Source: an uncultured Clostridia bacterium (GTDB taxonomy: Bacteria > Bacillota > Clostridia > Christensenellales > Aristaeellaceae). From it: a stretch of DNA of 64,000 bases. Position 1 is the first letter of the stretch. The number at the start of each line of letters is the position of its first letter. This document shows positions 32,470 through 41,748 of the stretch, in pieces. The translations under genes and the position numbers were made by a program. The stretch lies in assembly GCA_934636105.1 (NCBI GenBank), contig CAKTZR010000006.1:1-64000 (forward strand), given 5' to 3'. The notes below the pieces were generated by a model that ran no database searches, had not been told where the DNA came from, and was given only the letters and a program-made list of their open reading frames with translations.

Positions 32470-33666
32470 TTATGCCGCGCTGGCTTCCTCCGGGGTCGCC
32501 GGTTCGGGCGTAACATCCGGTTCGGATGTCGGCTCATCCGTCGGGTTCGGCGTAGGAGCGGGGATTGGCGTTTCTTCGGGCATCGGCGCGGGCGTATTCG
32601 TCGGTTCAGGCGAAATTTCCGGCGTGGGTTCGGGCGTGCCCAGCGGATCGACAACATCAACTGAAGACGTGATCTCCGGCAGGGGCGTGACCGCCGTGTT
32701 ATAAGAGAACGTATTTTCGCCGTCCTGCAGCAGGCAGTTCACCACGCGGGCATGGGCAATGCTGTCCCCGACAACCAGCAGGGATTGCCCCGGCTCGCCG
32801 ACTTGCGCGGACGCGTTGCCGCCCATCAGCGAGCCGCTCAAATTAACGGAAGAAGCCGCCGTCGCATCCATCAGAATCAGCGCGTCGCCGCCGTATTCCG
32901 CGCCGGAACCGCCGAGGATTTCGCCGCTCACGCCGATGGAAACCGTGTCGCCGATGGAAACGACCTGCATGCCTGCGCCGCCGACGGAACCTTTGCCGCC
33001 GCGCACGCTGCCCGCCACGGTGATAAACGCGTTGCCGCTCAAATCAAACAGATTCAGTCCCGTGCCGCCCATGGAAGCGCCGTCGCCGCCGCGAATGCTG
33101 CCGGCCAGCATCATGGTGCCGTATTCGGTCATGGGGGAGACCTCCATGCCGCTGCCGCCGTTTTCGCCGCCGACCACATTGCCCTCGATGCTGACGTAGA
33201 GATCGCTGCCGCGCTGGCTGATGGAAACGCCCGTCGCGCCTGAACCGCCGGTGACGGTGCAGTCCTCATCGATGAGCAGCGTGCCGCCGCCGACGAAGGA
33301 CAGGCCGCTTTCGCCCGCTGCGCCCTCGACCCGAACGGCGCGAAGCTCTACATTGGAAACGCCGTCGATGTTCAGCGAATCCAGCAAAGACAGGTTTGAA
33401 AAGACGATGGAAGAATCGCTGACATGCAGATGGCGGAGCGTCGCCCGGCCGTCGCCGGAGATTTCCAGCAAAACAGGGGAGACCAGCGCTTCATCCGTTG
33501 CGGTCAAATCACCTGAAATGAGCAGCACGTCGCCGTCGTGCGCCTGCCGCACCAGGGAAAGCAGCTCGCCGTAACTGAGCGCCGGGCCGAGCGTTCCCGC
33601 CTGCGCTATGGATGGAAAGATCAGCAAAGTCAGCAAGAACAGGGCCAAAGCCTGCGTTGCCTTCAT
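32470..33666 (-). CDS. Glycine-rich secreted protein with Pro/Thr/Glu tail
   Basis: 398 residues. Signal peptide MKATQALALFLLTLLIFPSIAQA. Residues 60-330 contain recurring strands such as VNLSGSLMGGNA, ITVAGSVRGGKG, MLAGSIRGGDG and VSIEGNVVGGENG. Each is a short hydrophobic strand followed by a GG-rich turn, suggesting a right-handed beta-helix. The last 75 residues are a low-complexity tail of PTPEP/PEPT repeats. No LPXTG or membrane anchor follows. ATG 33666 (AAAGGGAG upstream) is preferred to the longer frame. Probably an extracellular or wall-associated structural protein. Function unknown. Confidence 0.7.
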   Translation of the reverse strand: MKATQALALFLLTLLIFPSIAQAGTLGPALSYGELLSLVRQAHDGDVLLISGDLTATDEALVSPVLLEISGDGRATLRHLHVSDSSIVFSNLSLLDSLNIDGVSNVELRAVRVEGAAGESGLSFVGGGTLLIDEDCTVTGGSGATGVSISQRGSDLYVSIEGNVVGGENGGSGMEVSPMTEYGTMMLAGSIRGGDGASMGGTGLNLFDLSGNAFITVAGSVRGGKGSVGGAGMQVVSIGDTVSIGVSGEILGGSGAEYGGDALILMDATAASSVNLSGSLMGGNASAQVGEPGQSLLVVGDSIAHARVVNCLLQDGENTFSYNTAVTPLPEITSSVDVVDPLGTPEPTPEISPEPTNTPAPMPEETPIPAPTPNPTDEPTSEPDVTPEPATPEEASAA

Positions 33667-33777
33667 GAAAAAACTCCCTTTCAAACATGCACCGCATGAA
33701 AAATTGGGTTTTATTATAGCACAATTCCGCCCGACGGGCAAGCAATGACAAAATTTGCAAAAATGTGAAAAAAGGTG

Positions 33778-33806
33778 TTGACAGAAAAAGACGGATTTGG
33801 TATAAT
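33778..33806 (+). promoter_or_regulatory. Consensus promoter of the tRNA pair
   Basis: TTGACA (33778-33783), 17-bp spacer, TATAAT (33801-33806), 26 bases before the first tRNA. Confidence 0.9.
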
Positions 33807-33832
33807 CCTTTTTGTCAACTGAATGAATGCAT

Positions 33833-33906
33833 TGGGGAATTGTGTAACGGCAGCACCTACGACTCTGACTCGTATTGTCTAGGTTCGAATCCTAGTTCCC
33901 CAGCCA
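33833..33906 (+). tRNA. tRNA-Gln (CTG)
   Basis: Acceptor stem TGGGGAA / TTCCCCA with CCA encoded. Anticodon loop CTCTGAC between TACGA and TCGTA gives anticodon CTG. T-loop GGTTCGAATCC. Confidence 0.93.
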
Positions 33907-33909
33907 TTT

Positions 33910-33984
33910 GCCTCCATGGTCAAGCGGTTAAGACGTTGCCCTCTCAAGGCAAAATCATGGGTTCGATTCCCATTGGAGGTGCCA
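33910..33984 (+). tRNA. tRNA-Glu (CTC)
   Basis: Acceptor GCCTCCA / TGGAGGT followed by GCCA. Anticodon loop CTCTCAA between TTGCC and GGCAA gives CTC. Same transcript as the tRNA-Gln three bases upstream. Confidence 0.93.
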
Positions 33985-34087
33985 AAAAGGCCGATTGCTT
34001 TTGCAGTCGGTTTTTTCTTTTGTCTCTAAATTTGAATGCGGATGCGGGGGACAGTCTGGCCGCGGTTATAAAATCGTGGGTTTGAGG

Positions 34088-34116
34088 TTGCTTTTTTGCA
34101 CGAAAACCAGTATAAT
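34088..34116 (+). promoter_or_regulatory. Promoter of psuK-psuG
   Basis: TTGCTT (34088-34093), 17-bp spacer, TATAAT (34111-34116). Confidence 0.6.
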
Positions 34117-34176
34117 GAGGCTGCCCCGCAGTGTGCGAGGCTTTCACATGATTAAGCGCATTTGGAGGCCATACCC

Positions 34177-35100
34177 ATGGGTTATATTGCCGGTATCGGC
34201 GGCGCGAATATGGATATCCACGGCAAGAGCGATCGTCAGCTCATCATGCGGGATTCCAACCCCGGTTCGCTGCATACCTCTCTGGGCGGCGTTTGCCGCA
34301 ATATCTGCGAAAATCTGGCTCGGCTGGGTGAAAATGTCCGCCTGATTACCGTCGTCGGCGACGATGTGCAGGGACGCGGCATCATCGAGGGCTGCGAAAA
34401 AGCCGGAATCGACATGAGCGCGACCCGCGTGCTGCGCGGCGAACGGTCTTCCAGCTACATCTCCATCATGGACGGCGACGGCGACATGCTGCTGGCGATG
34501 AGCGACATGCACATCATCAAGCAGCTCAACGCACAGCTGGTGGATGAATCCCGTGAGCTGCTCTGCGGCGCGGATTTGGTGGTCTGCGACGGCAATCTTT
34601 CCGCAAAGACCATCGAGCGGTTGTCCCAGGTCTGTGACAGGCCGCTGTATCTGGATCCCGTTTCGACAGCGTGGGCGCGCGAACTGCGCCCGTATATCGG
34701 ATGTTTTGACACGATCAAGCCCAACCGCATGGAGCTGGAAATTTTGAGCGACTGCCCGGTGGATACGCCGGAGAACGTCGAGATGGCCTGCGATATTGTA
34801 CGCGGCAAGGGCGTGCGGCGTGTGTTCGTCTCCCTTGGCAAGGACGGTATGTATTACAGAGGACCGGAGGGCGGTATCTGGGGTCAGAGCCGCGTGTTTG
34901 ACGGCATGGTAAACGCAACCGGCGCAGGCGATGCGTCGATGGCCGGCATCATTTATGCGACTCGTCAGGGCTACGCCGCCGAGGATATCCTCGCGTTCGG
35001 CATGGGCGCGGGCATGGTCGCGATTTCTTCCAGTGACACCATCAGCCGTGAGATGTCTCCCGCGGCGATTGAAAAAATGGTAAAGGAGTATATCAAATGA
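34177..35100 (+). CDS. psuK: Pseudouridine kinase
   Basis: 307 residues, PfkB family. GYIAGIGGANMDIHGKS is the N-terminal sugar-binding start, SLGGVCRNICENLARLG the first PfkB signature (G-G-x-x-x-N), and DGMVNATGAGDASMAGIIYA the second with the catalytic Asp in GAGD. The start MGYIAGIGG at 34177 has TTTGGAGG upstream. The pseudouridine-5'-phosphate glycosidase gene follows with a four-base overlap, which sets the substrate as pseudouridine from RNA turnover. Confidence 0.9.
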   Translation: MGYIAGIGGANMDIHGKSDRQLIMRDSNPGSLHTSLGGVCRNICENLARLGENVRLITVVGDDVQGRGIIEGCEKAGIDMSATRVLRGERSSSYISIMDGDGDMLLAMSDMHIIKQLNAQLVDESRELLCGADLVVCDGNLSAKTIERLSQVCDRPLYLDPVSTAWARELRPYIGCFDTIKPNRMELEILSDCPVDTPENVEMACDIVRGKGVRRVFVSLGKDGMYYRGPEGGIWGQSRVFDGMVNATGAGDASMAGIIYATRQGYAAEDILAFGMGAGMVAISSSDTISREMSPAAIEKMVKEYIK

Positions 35101-36020
35101 ATAATTTTGATCTGAAGGCCTACATGGACATCACCCCGGAAATTGAGGAAGCCGTTCGCACCGGTAAGCCTGTCGTCGCGCTGGAGAGCACCATTCTCAG
35201 CCACGGCATGCCGTATCCGGAGAACCTGAGCTTCGCCCGCGAGGTGGAGAAGATTATCCGCGAGCAGGGCGCGATTCCCGCGACGATGGCCATTATCGAC
35301 GGCCGTCTCAAGTGCGGCCTGACCGAGGCCGAGCTGGTTCGCATGTGCGAGGCGAAGGGCGTGCTGAAGGTAAGCCGCCGCGATCTGCCGATCGTCGTTG
35401 CGCAGAAGCTGACCGGCGCGACCACCGTCGCCACGACGATGATTCTGGCGAACATGGCGGGCATTCACATCTTTGCGACCGGCGGCATCGGTGGCGTGCA
35501 TCGCCACGGCGAGGTGACCATGGATGTGAGCGCCGATCTTCAGGAGCTGGCGCATACCCCGGTTGCGGTTGTCTGCGCGGGCGCGAAGATGATTCTGGAT
35601 ATCGGCCGCACGCTCGAGTATCTGGAGACCATGGGCGTTCCGGTGCTCGGCCTGAATAGCGACGATTTCCCGGCGTTCTACTGCCGCAAGAGCGGCTTTG
35701 GCGTGGATTACAACGCCAAGACCCCGGCGGATGTCGCCGCGATTGCCAAGGCCAAGTGGGGCATGGGCCTTCAGGGCGGCATGCTGATCGGCAACCCAGT
35801 GCCGGAAGAATATGCGATGGACTTCGACCAGATGAGCGCCGTCATCGACAAGGCGATGGCGATGGCCGACGAGGCGGGCGTGAAGGGCAAGAACATCACC
35901 CCGTTCCTGCTGGCGCATATCGTCGAACTGACCGGCGGCGACAGCCTCAAGACCAACATTCAGCTGGCCTATAACAACGCCCGTGCGGCGGCGCAGATCG
36001 CTGTTGAGCTGGCGAAGTAA
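35097..36020 (+). CDS. psuG: Pseudouridine-5'-phosphate glycosidase
   Basis: 307 residues, full length. VALESTILSHGMPYPENL, RDLPIVVAQKLTGATTVATTMILA, ATGGIGGVHR and TPVAVVCAGAKMILDIGRTLEYLETMGVPV are signature blocks of the PsuG family, with the catalytic Lys and Asp in the central barrel. It splits pseudouridine 5'-phosphate into uracil and ribose 5-phosphate. It overlaps psuK by ATGA, so kinase and glycosidase are made together. Confidence 0.96.
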   Translation: MNNFDLKAYMDITPEIEEAVRTGKPVVALESTILSHGMPYPENLSFAREVEKIIREQGAIPATMAIIDGRLKCGLTEAELVRMCEAKGVLKVSRRDLPIVVAQKLTGATTVATTMILANMAGIHIFATGGIGGVHRHGEVTMDVSADLQELAHTPVAVVCAGAKMILDIGRTLEYLETMGVPVLGLNSDDFPAFYCRKSGFGVDYNAKTPADVAAIAKAKWGMGLQGGMLIGNPVPEEYAMDFDQMSAVIDKAMAMADEAGVKGKNITPFLLAHIVELTGGDSLKTNIQLAYNNARAAAQIAVELAK

Positions 36021-36034
36021 AACCAAGGTATATG

Positions 36035-36074
36035 AAAAGGCGCTTTCCCTGTCTGCGCGGGGGAAGCGCCTTTT
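36035..36074. terminator. Terminator between psuG and the convergent ThDP-enzyme gene
   Basis: AAAAGGCGCTTTCCC pairs with GGGGAAGCGCCTTTT. The T-run on the plus strand and A-run on the other side let it serve both genes. Confidence 0.8.
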
Positions 36075-36077
36075 GCT

Positions 36078-37724
36078 TTACTCCAAATGTGCGTAAACCT
36101 CTTTGAGATGCTGCGTCAGCCTGCCGTTTTCGGCGTAATCAATCGGGCATTCAATGAGCGCGGGCACATCCTGCCTGAAAGCGTCCTCCAGCATGGGCAG
36201 AAGATCATCTGCGCTGGTGATGCGGTAGCCCTTGCAGTGCATCGCTTCGGCGTAGGCCACCAAGTCCGGGTTGGTGAAATCGCAGTAGTGCGTTTCGCCG
36301 AATTTATCCATGCCCTTCCATTTAATCAGCCCGTAGCCGCCATCGACAAACACCAGCACCACAAAGGGCAGATGTTCGCGCACGGCGGTTTCCAGCTCCT
36401 GACTGTTCATCATGAATCCGCCGTCTCCGGTGACGACCAGCACGCGTTTATCCGGCGAAACGAGCTTAGCCGCCAGCGCGCCGGGCAGGGAGAAGCCCAT
36501 CGTCGCGAAGCCGTTGGAAATCAGGCAGGTTTTCGGCTTGTAGCAGTTGTAGTGGCGGGCAATCCACATCTTGTGCGCCCCCACGTCGGAGAGCAGAATA
36601 TCGCCCGGCCGCATGGCTTTGCGCACGTCGATCAGCACGCGCTGGGGCTTCATCGGGAAGGAAGCGTCCGCCGCATAGCTCTCGTGTTCGGCGACGAGCT
36701 GCTCGCGGATAGCCAGCGCGGCGGTCGGCTCCTGCGTGCGGTGCGTGCGCAGGGTGATGCGGTGCAGCGAATCGCTGATATCGCCGACGACTTCGCACGT
36801 GGTTTGATAATATTTGTTGATGTGCGCGGGCGTGGTGTTGATGTGCAGGATGGGCGTTTTTCGCGTCGGGTTGATGCGCTGGGGCGCATATTCAACAATA
36901 TCATAGCCCACGCAGATGAGCAGATCTGCGTCCTCCAGCACGCGGTTTGCATAGTCCTTTTGCGGAATGCCGACCGTCCAGAGGGAATAGGGGCTGGTGT
37001 AGGGAATCATGCCCTTGGCCATCATCGTGTTGACGACGGGAATGTGCAGCGTTTCGGCCATTTCGGTGAGCGCTTCGCTGGCGTCCTCGCGAACCGCGTC
37101 GCTGCCGACAAGAATCACAGGGCTTTGACTGCGGAAAATCATACCCGCCGCCACTTCGATGTGTTCCAGCGATGCGCTTTCCGGGTTCGGGCCTGCGCGG
37201 TGCAGCGGCGCTTCGTCCTCCGGCACCTCCTGCAAGGATACGTCCACGGGCAGATCGATGTGCGTCGCGCCGGGCTTGCCCTCGCCCTCGGCATATTTGA
37301 ACGCCAGCCGCGTGATCTCCGCGATGGAATCCGGGCGCATGACGAGCTTGGTTCGCTTGGTCACAGGCTCAAACATCTTGGTTAAATCGAGAAACTGATG
37401 CGCCGTCAGGTGGATTTTGTCGGTGGAAACCTGCCCGGTGATGGCGACCAGCGGCGCGCCGTCGGAATTGGCGTCCGAAACGCCGGTGATCAGGTTGGTT
37501 GCGCCGGGGCCGAGCGTCGCCAGGCAAACGCCGGCGTGTCCCGTCAGCCGGCCGTAAACATCCGCCATGAAAGCCGCGCCCTGTTCGTGGCGAACCGTGA
37601 TAAACCGAATATTTGAGCGCGCTAAAGCATTCATCACCGCAAGGTTTTCTTCGCCCGGAATGCCGAAAACCACTTTCACGCCTTCGTTTTCCAAACATTT
37701 GACAAGCAGCTCTGCTGTGTTCAT
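36078..37724 (-). CDS. alsS: Acetolactate synthase-like ThDP enzyme
   Basis: 548 residues. The ThDP pyrimidine domain has GIPGEENLAVMNAL and the catalytic Glu in RHEQGAAFMADVYGRLTG. A central domain and GDGGFMMNSQELETAVREHLP follow, the diphosphate motif. The Mg site reads VDGGYG where related enzymes have NDGGYG. Length and lack of a regulatory-subunit gene nearby favour the catabolic type, making acetolactate from two pyruvates. Other ThDP decarboxylases are possible. A promoter TTGAAT/TATCAT lies at 37,788-37,760. ATG 37724 follows GGAGG. Confidence 0.75.
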   Translation of the reverse strand: MNTAELLVKCLENEGVKVVFGIPGEENLAVMNALARSNIRFITVRHEQGAAFMADVYGRLTGHAGVCLATLGPGATNLITGVSDANSDGAPLVAITGQVSTDKIHLTAHQFLDLTKMFEPVTKRTKLVMRPDSIAEITRLAFKYAEGEGKPGATHIDLPVDVSLQEVPEDEAPLHRAGPNPESASLEHIEVAAGMIFRSQSPVILVGSDAVREDASEALTEMAETLHIPVVNTMMAKGMIPYTSPYSLWTVGIPQKDYANRVLEDADLLICVGYDIVEYAPQRINPTRKTPILHINTTPAHINKYYQTTCEVVGDISDSLHRITLRTHRTQEPTAALAIREQLVAEHESYAADASFPMKPQRVLIDVRKAMRPGDILLSDVGAHKMWIARHYNCYKPKTCLISNGFATMGFSLPGALAAKLVSPDKRVLVVTGDGGFMMNSQELETAVREHLPFVVLVFVDGGYGLIKWKGMDKFGETHYCDFTNPDLVAYAEAMHCKGYRITSADDLLPMLEDAFRQDVPALIECPIDYAENGRLTQHLKEVYAHLE

Positions 37725-37822
37725 GTGCGTCCTCCATGTGTATATTTGCATGATGCACTATGATAACACACAAAAAAAGCAAATTCAATGCCTGAATGAC
37801 AAGAATTTGCATGATTTTATTT

Positions 37823-38302
37823 TTAATCCGTCAATTCTGCGTATTGAGCGGAAATCAGGCCACAGAGTGCGTCCGGCGCGAGCTCCACCTGCGCGCCGAT
37901 TTTGCCCGCGCTGACGCAGATGGTATCAAACAGCTGAGCGCTTTCGTCGATGAAGGTGGGATAGAGCTTTTTCATGCCGATGGGGCTGCATCCGCCGTGA
38001 ATGTAGCCCGTGTTGGGCAGAAGCGCCTTTTGCGGAATCATCTCAACCGCCTTTTCGCCGCAGGCCGCCGCCGCGCGCTTGAGATTCAGCGAACCCGTCG
38101 CCGGAATCACGAAAACGTAGAACGCGCGGCTCTTGCCCTGCGTCACCAGCGTTTTGAAGACCGCCTGCGGGTCCTGCCCCAGCGCTTTGGCGACGGAAAT
38201 CGCGTCGATGCCCGTGTCGGGCGAGTAAAAATGCGTCTGATAGGGGATTTCCGCCTTGTCCAGAATGCGCATCACATTTGTTTTTTCAACTTTGTTTGCC
38301 AT
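37823..38302 (-). CDS. ybaK: YbaK-type Cys-tRNA(Pro) deacylase
   Basis: 159 residues. KVEKTNVMRILDKAEIPYQTHFY opens the family. KALGQDPQAVFKTLV contains the key Lys-Thr, and YIHGGCSPIGMKK the GGxSPxG motif. It clears Cys mischarged onto tRNA-Pro by ProRS. The gene stands alone, on the same strand as its neighbours but with larger gaps. Confidence 0.92.
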   Translation of the reverse strand: MANKVEKTNVMRILDKAEIPYQTHFYSPDTGIDAISVAKALGQDPQAVFKTLVTQGKSRAFYVFVIPATGSLNLKRAAAACGEKAVEMIPQKALLPNTGYIHGGCSPIGMKKLYPTFIDESAQLFDTICVSAGKIGAQVELAPDALCGLISAQYAELTD

Positions 38303-38370
38303 ACGATGGCTCCTTTTGATGATGAAAATGGGAACGGTTGGGACGCTGCCCCGACGTACCCTTTCCCTCG

Positions 38371-39525
38371 TTAAAACGACTTGCTTAAATCCATCTGAAT
38401 CGGCTTCGCGACTTTTTTCGGACTTTTTGCGGCAAGCGCGGCTAATCTGTCAGCATAGCGCGCATCGTCAAAGGGCAGATCAACCGCCGTATGCTCCCAC
38501 GTTGAAAGCAGCATCGCGTTGGCCAGCATCAGGCTGTTCAGCCCCTCGCGCCCGTCGGCAATCATCGGCGCGCCCGTCAAAATGTGATTAACAAACGCGC
38601 GAATCACGCCCGCGTGCATCGTGTAAGGCTCGTCCGGCGTGATGTCCTCCACCGTGACGTTCGGCTTGCCGTATCCGCCTTCGTATTCGCGGATGAAGCG
38701 ATCCACCGGAACGTCGGGTCTGGCCAGCGTCAGCCGATTGTTTTCATACACCAGCTGTCCGCCCGTCAGCGAAACCTCGAATCGATTGGTGCCGGGCGCT
38801 TCTCCGGTGCAGGTGATGAACGTGCCCGTCGCGCCGTTTGCATATTCGACATAAGCCGTCACGTCGTCTTCCACTTCGATATCATGCCAGCGGCCAAAGC
38901 CGCAGAACGCTTGCACGCGGACCGGCATGCCGCAAATCCATTGCCACAAATCAAGGTTGTGCGGCGCTTGATTGAGCAGAACGCCGCCGCCGTCCGCCGC
39001 CCATGTCGCGCGCCATGCGCAGGAGTCATAATAGCTCTGCGCCCGCAGCCAATCGGTGATGACGACGTTCGTGCGCCGGATTTCGCCCAGCTCGCCGGAG
39101 ACAATCAACTGCTTCATTTTGCGATAGGCGGGGTTGGTGCGCTGGTTGAACATCGCGCCGAAAGCCCTGCCGCTCTTGTCCGCTTCCGCGTTCAGCAGAC
39201 GGACTTCCTGCGTGGAAACGCCCGTCGGCTTTTCGAGCAGCACATGCAGCCCCGCGCGGAAGGCCTCGATGGCCTGCGCGACGTGCAGCCTGTGCGGCGT
39301 GGCGATCAGCACTGCGTCGATCAGCCCGCTGGCGTACATTGCCGCAGGCGCGGCAAAAATGCGCACATCCGCCGCGCCGGAGAGCGCAAGCAGCTCGGCT
39401 TTGTGCGCTTCGCTGGTGGTTACAGCGGCGCAAAGGCGCGCGTTCGGCACGGCGTCCAGCAGCGTTTTTGCGTGCGTCATGCCCATAGCCCCCAGACCGA
39501 TCAGACCGAAACGAACTTCCTTCAT
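38371..39525 (-). CDS. Gfo/Idh/MocA-family oxidoreductase
   Basis: 384 residues. GLIGLGAMGMTHAKTLLDAVP is the N-terminal dinucleotide fold, LLEKPTGVSTQEV the signature EKP with the catalytic Lys, and GGGVLLNQAPHNLDLWQW the conserved substrate helix. It oxidises a sugar or inositol derivative with NAD(P). Last gene of a three-gene operon with a hydroxyacid dehydrogenase and a KDG-kinase-like gene, so the substrate is probably a sugar acid. Confidence 0.88.
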   Translation of the reverse strand: MKEVRFGLIGLGAMGMTHAKTLLDAVPNARLCAAVTTSEAHKAELLALSGAADVRIFAAPAAMYASGLIDAVLIATPHRLHVAQAIEAFRAGLHVLLEKPTGVSTQEVRLLNAEADKSGRAFGAMFNQRTNPAYRKMKQLIVSGELGEIRRTNVVITDWLRAQSYYDSCAWRATWAADGGGVLLNQAPHNLDLWQWICGMPVRVQAFCGFGRWHDIEVEDDVTAYVEYANGATGTFITCTGEAPGTNRFEVSLTGGQLVYENNRLTLARPDVPVDRFIREYEGGYGKPNVTVEDITPDEPYTMHAGVIRAFVNHILTGAPMIADGREGLNSLMLANAMLLSTWEHTAVDLPFDDARYADRLAALAAKSPKKVAKPIQMDLSKSF

Positions 39526-39537
39526 GGAGAAACCTCC

Positions 39538-40497
39538 TTATGCAAGACGATATTTGTCTTCCAGCGTGCCTGCGAAAAAATCAAGCACATTCTGCGCGGC
39601 GCGGTTGTTCATGGCGATGAAATTTTCGCTGGTGAAGGGCGCGGTGTGCGGCGTAAGAACGGCCTTGCCGCAGCCGACAAGCGGGGAATCCGTGCAGGGT
39701 TCGGATTCATAAACGTCGATTGCCGCGCCGCCGATTTCGCCGTCATCGAGCGCTTTGCGGAGCGCCGGAACATCCACCACGCCGCCGCGGGCAATGTTGA
39801 TGAGCACGGCGGTGGGCTTCATCCGCTCAAACTGCGGCGCGGAGAACATGCCGCGCGTCTGATCGGTCAGCGGCACGTTCAGCGAAATATAATCGCTTTC
39901 GGCCAGCAGTCCGTCCATGTCGCGGTACGTTACGCCGAACTCGCTTTCCCACGCGGGATTGGGATGCCGGCAGGTGTAAACCACGCGCATGCCGAACGCC
40001 GTCGCGCGCTTGGCGATCTCTTTGCCGATGCCGCCGAAGCCGACAAGCCCGAGTGTGCGTCCCTTCGCGCCGGGGGTCATCACGCGAATCCATTCACCAC
40101 GCTGCATGGCGGCGTTCTGCAAATCGATCCTTTTGGCGAAATAGAGGATATAGGCCATGACGTGTTCGGCCACCGCGCCCTCGACCAGGCCCGTCAGCCT
40201 TGTGACGGCGACGCCGTGCGCGCGGCACGCATCCAGATCGATGGAGTCATAGCCGATGGAGCGGCGGGAGACGAGCTTGAGGTTCGGGCAGTGCGCAAGC
40301 ACGTTTTGCGTGATGGGTTCCAGCCCGCAAATGGCGGCCTGCGCGCCTGAAAGCGCTTCGATCATGTCGATTTCGGGCGTGACGATGGTGAAATCGCGGC
40401 CGGACAGATCGACGACTTCGTGACCGCAGGCGCGCAGGCTGTCGATGGCGGCGCGGTCGTAATTGGTGAAGTTGCGGGCAGTGATGACGATTTTCAT
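39538..40497 (-). CDS. D-2-hydroxyacid dehydrogenase (SerA-like fold)
   Basis: 319 residues. GRTLGLVGFGGIGKEIAKRA is the NAD-binding motif, INIARGGVVDVPAL carries the catalytic Arg, and the general base and acid are in VYESEP and PHTAPFT. Length fits single-domain-pair hydroxyacid dehydrogenases without an ACT domain. It is 12 bases from the Gfo/Idh/MocA gene and 15 bases after the sugar kinase gene, so it is likely part of the same sugar-acid pathway and not serine synthesis. Confidence 0.88.
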   Translation of the reverse strand: MKIVITARNFTNYDRAAIDSLRACGHEVVDLSGRDFTIVTPEIDMIEALSGAQAAICGLEPITQNVLAHCPNLKLVSRRSIGYDSIDLDACRAHGVAVTRLTGLVEGAVAEHVMAYILYFAKRIDLQNAAMQRGEWIRVMTPGAKGRTLGLVGFGGIGKEIAKRATAFGMRVVYTCRHPNPAWESEFGVTYRDMDGLLAESDYISLNVPLTDQTRGMFSAPQFERMKPTAVLINIARGGVVDVPALRKALDDGEIGGAAIDVYESEPCTDSPLVGCGKAVLTPHTAPFTSENFIAMNNRAAQNVLDFFAGTLEDKYRLA

Positions 40498-40512
40498 GGA
40501 AACTCCTTGGTT

Positions 40513-41601
40513 TTAACGGCGGATGTCGTAATTCATGTTCATCAGGTTGCGGATGCTGCTCACGTCGTCGGTGATGTTGGCGTCGCCGTGAATCGTGTGC
40601 TTGATGACGCTGGAAGCCACGGCGAAGTTGAGCATATCCATCGGCTTGTAATCGTGCAGCATGGCGTAAATCAGGCCGCTGGCAAACGCGTCGCCGCCGC
40701 CCACGCGGTCGAGGATCGTGAAGGTGAACAGTTTGCTTTCAAACGTGTGTCCCTCGTACCACATGAACGCTTTCAGGCTGTTTTCGCTGCCGGAATGGGC
40801 ATAGCGCACGTGCCGCGCGATGCACTTGAGATTGGGATAGCGCTCGACGAACCGCTGAAAGATTTCGTCCTGCTGCTCATAGCTGGGCTGCATCGGCACG
40901 CCGTCCTTCACGTCGCCCTGGCTGTGGTCGTCCTCATTGCGCCAGAGATGATACGGCTCGATGCCCAGCAGAATATCGACGTAGGGGAGGCACTGCGTGC
41001 AGAAATCGCGCGCTTCCTCCCAGCTCCACAGCATGCTGCGGAAGTTGCCGTCGAAGCTGACCGTCAGCCCTTTTTCCTTGGCGACGCGCAGCATATCCAG
41101 CACCAGCCTGGCGCAATTCGGGCTGAGTGCCGGAGTGATGCCGCTCAGATGCAGCCAGTCGAAGCCCTCCAGCAGTGCGCCCAAATCCACATCCGAAAAA
41201 TCGTATTCGGCCATCGCGCTGTGCTTGCGGTCGTAAATGACCTTGCTGGGGCGGATGCCGTAACCCGTTTCCAGGTAATACGTGCCCAGACGGTGGGTCG
41301 GCGTTTCCTCCGGCGAGGTGAGGATCATCGGCGTGCAGTGTACGTCGTTGGAGCGCAGCCAGCGCACGGCGCTTTTGCCGAGACTGTTGTTCGGCACGAC
41401 GGAAAAGAACGTGCTGTCCACGCCCAGATTGGCCAGCGCAAGGGCGATGTTGGCCTCGCTGCCGCCATAGCTGGCTTCAAACGCGGAAGCCATGCGGATT
41501 TTTTCATAGTTCGGCGGCGTCAGACGGAGCATGATTTCGCCCATCGTGATGAATTTTTTGCCGTTTTCCATGTTTTGCAGAAGCGGATTGGAATGAATCA
41601 T
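40513..41601 (-). CDS. kdgK: 2-dehydro-3-deoxygluconokinase-like sugar kinase
   Basis: 362 residues, PfkB family. ITMGEIMLRLTPPNYEKI is the typical KdgK start. ASYGGSEANIALALANLG binds the sugar, and LDRVGGGDAFASGLIYAML holds the catalytic Asp. It would phosphorylate 2-keto-3-deoxygluconate, the product made from hexuronates by UxuB/UxuA, whose genes are at 56.5-59.2 kb. First gene of the operon, with GGAAGG upstream of ATG 41601. Confidence 0.85.
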   Translation of the reverse strand: MIHSNPLLQNMENGKKFITMGEIMLRLTPPNYEKIRMASAFEASYGGSEANIALALANLGVDSTFFSVVPNNSLGKSAVRWLRSNDVHCTPMILTSPEETPTHRLGTYYLETGYGIRPSKVIYDRKHSAMAEYDFSDVDLGALLEGFDWLHLSGITPALSPNCARLVLDMLRVAKEKGLTVSFDGNFRSMLWSWEEARDFCTQCLPYVDILLGIEPYHLWRNEDDHSQGDVKDGVPMQPSYEQQDEIFQRFVERYPNLKCIARHVRYAHSGSENSLKAFMWYEGHTFESKLFTFTILDRVGGGDAFASGLIYAMLHDYKPMDMLNFAVASSVIKHTIHGDANITDDVSSIRNLMNMNYDIRR

Positions 41602-41748
41602 CGGTTGTGACCTGCCTTCCTGCTTGTTTTGATATCAGTATAGCATGGTTTGACGGGGGATTCAAGCGGGGCTTGGACGCAAAAGCCATACACAAAAACG
41701 CGCTCCCCGCCGATTGCACGGCAGGAAGCGCATGTGCTTGCCTGTGTC

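Noticed and set aside
36340..36440. Loss of the metal-binding Asn in the ThDP motif as evidence of a dead enzyme
   Set aside because: Alignment with related enzymes places an Asp at the metal-ligand position, so VDGG can still bind Mg. No inactivation can be claimed.
34971..37385. Long frames opposite psuG and the ThDP enzyme
   Set aside because: Arg/His/Ala-rich shadow translations caused by GC-rich codons on the true strand.
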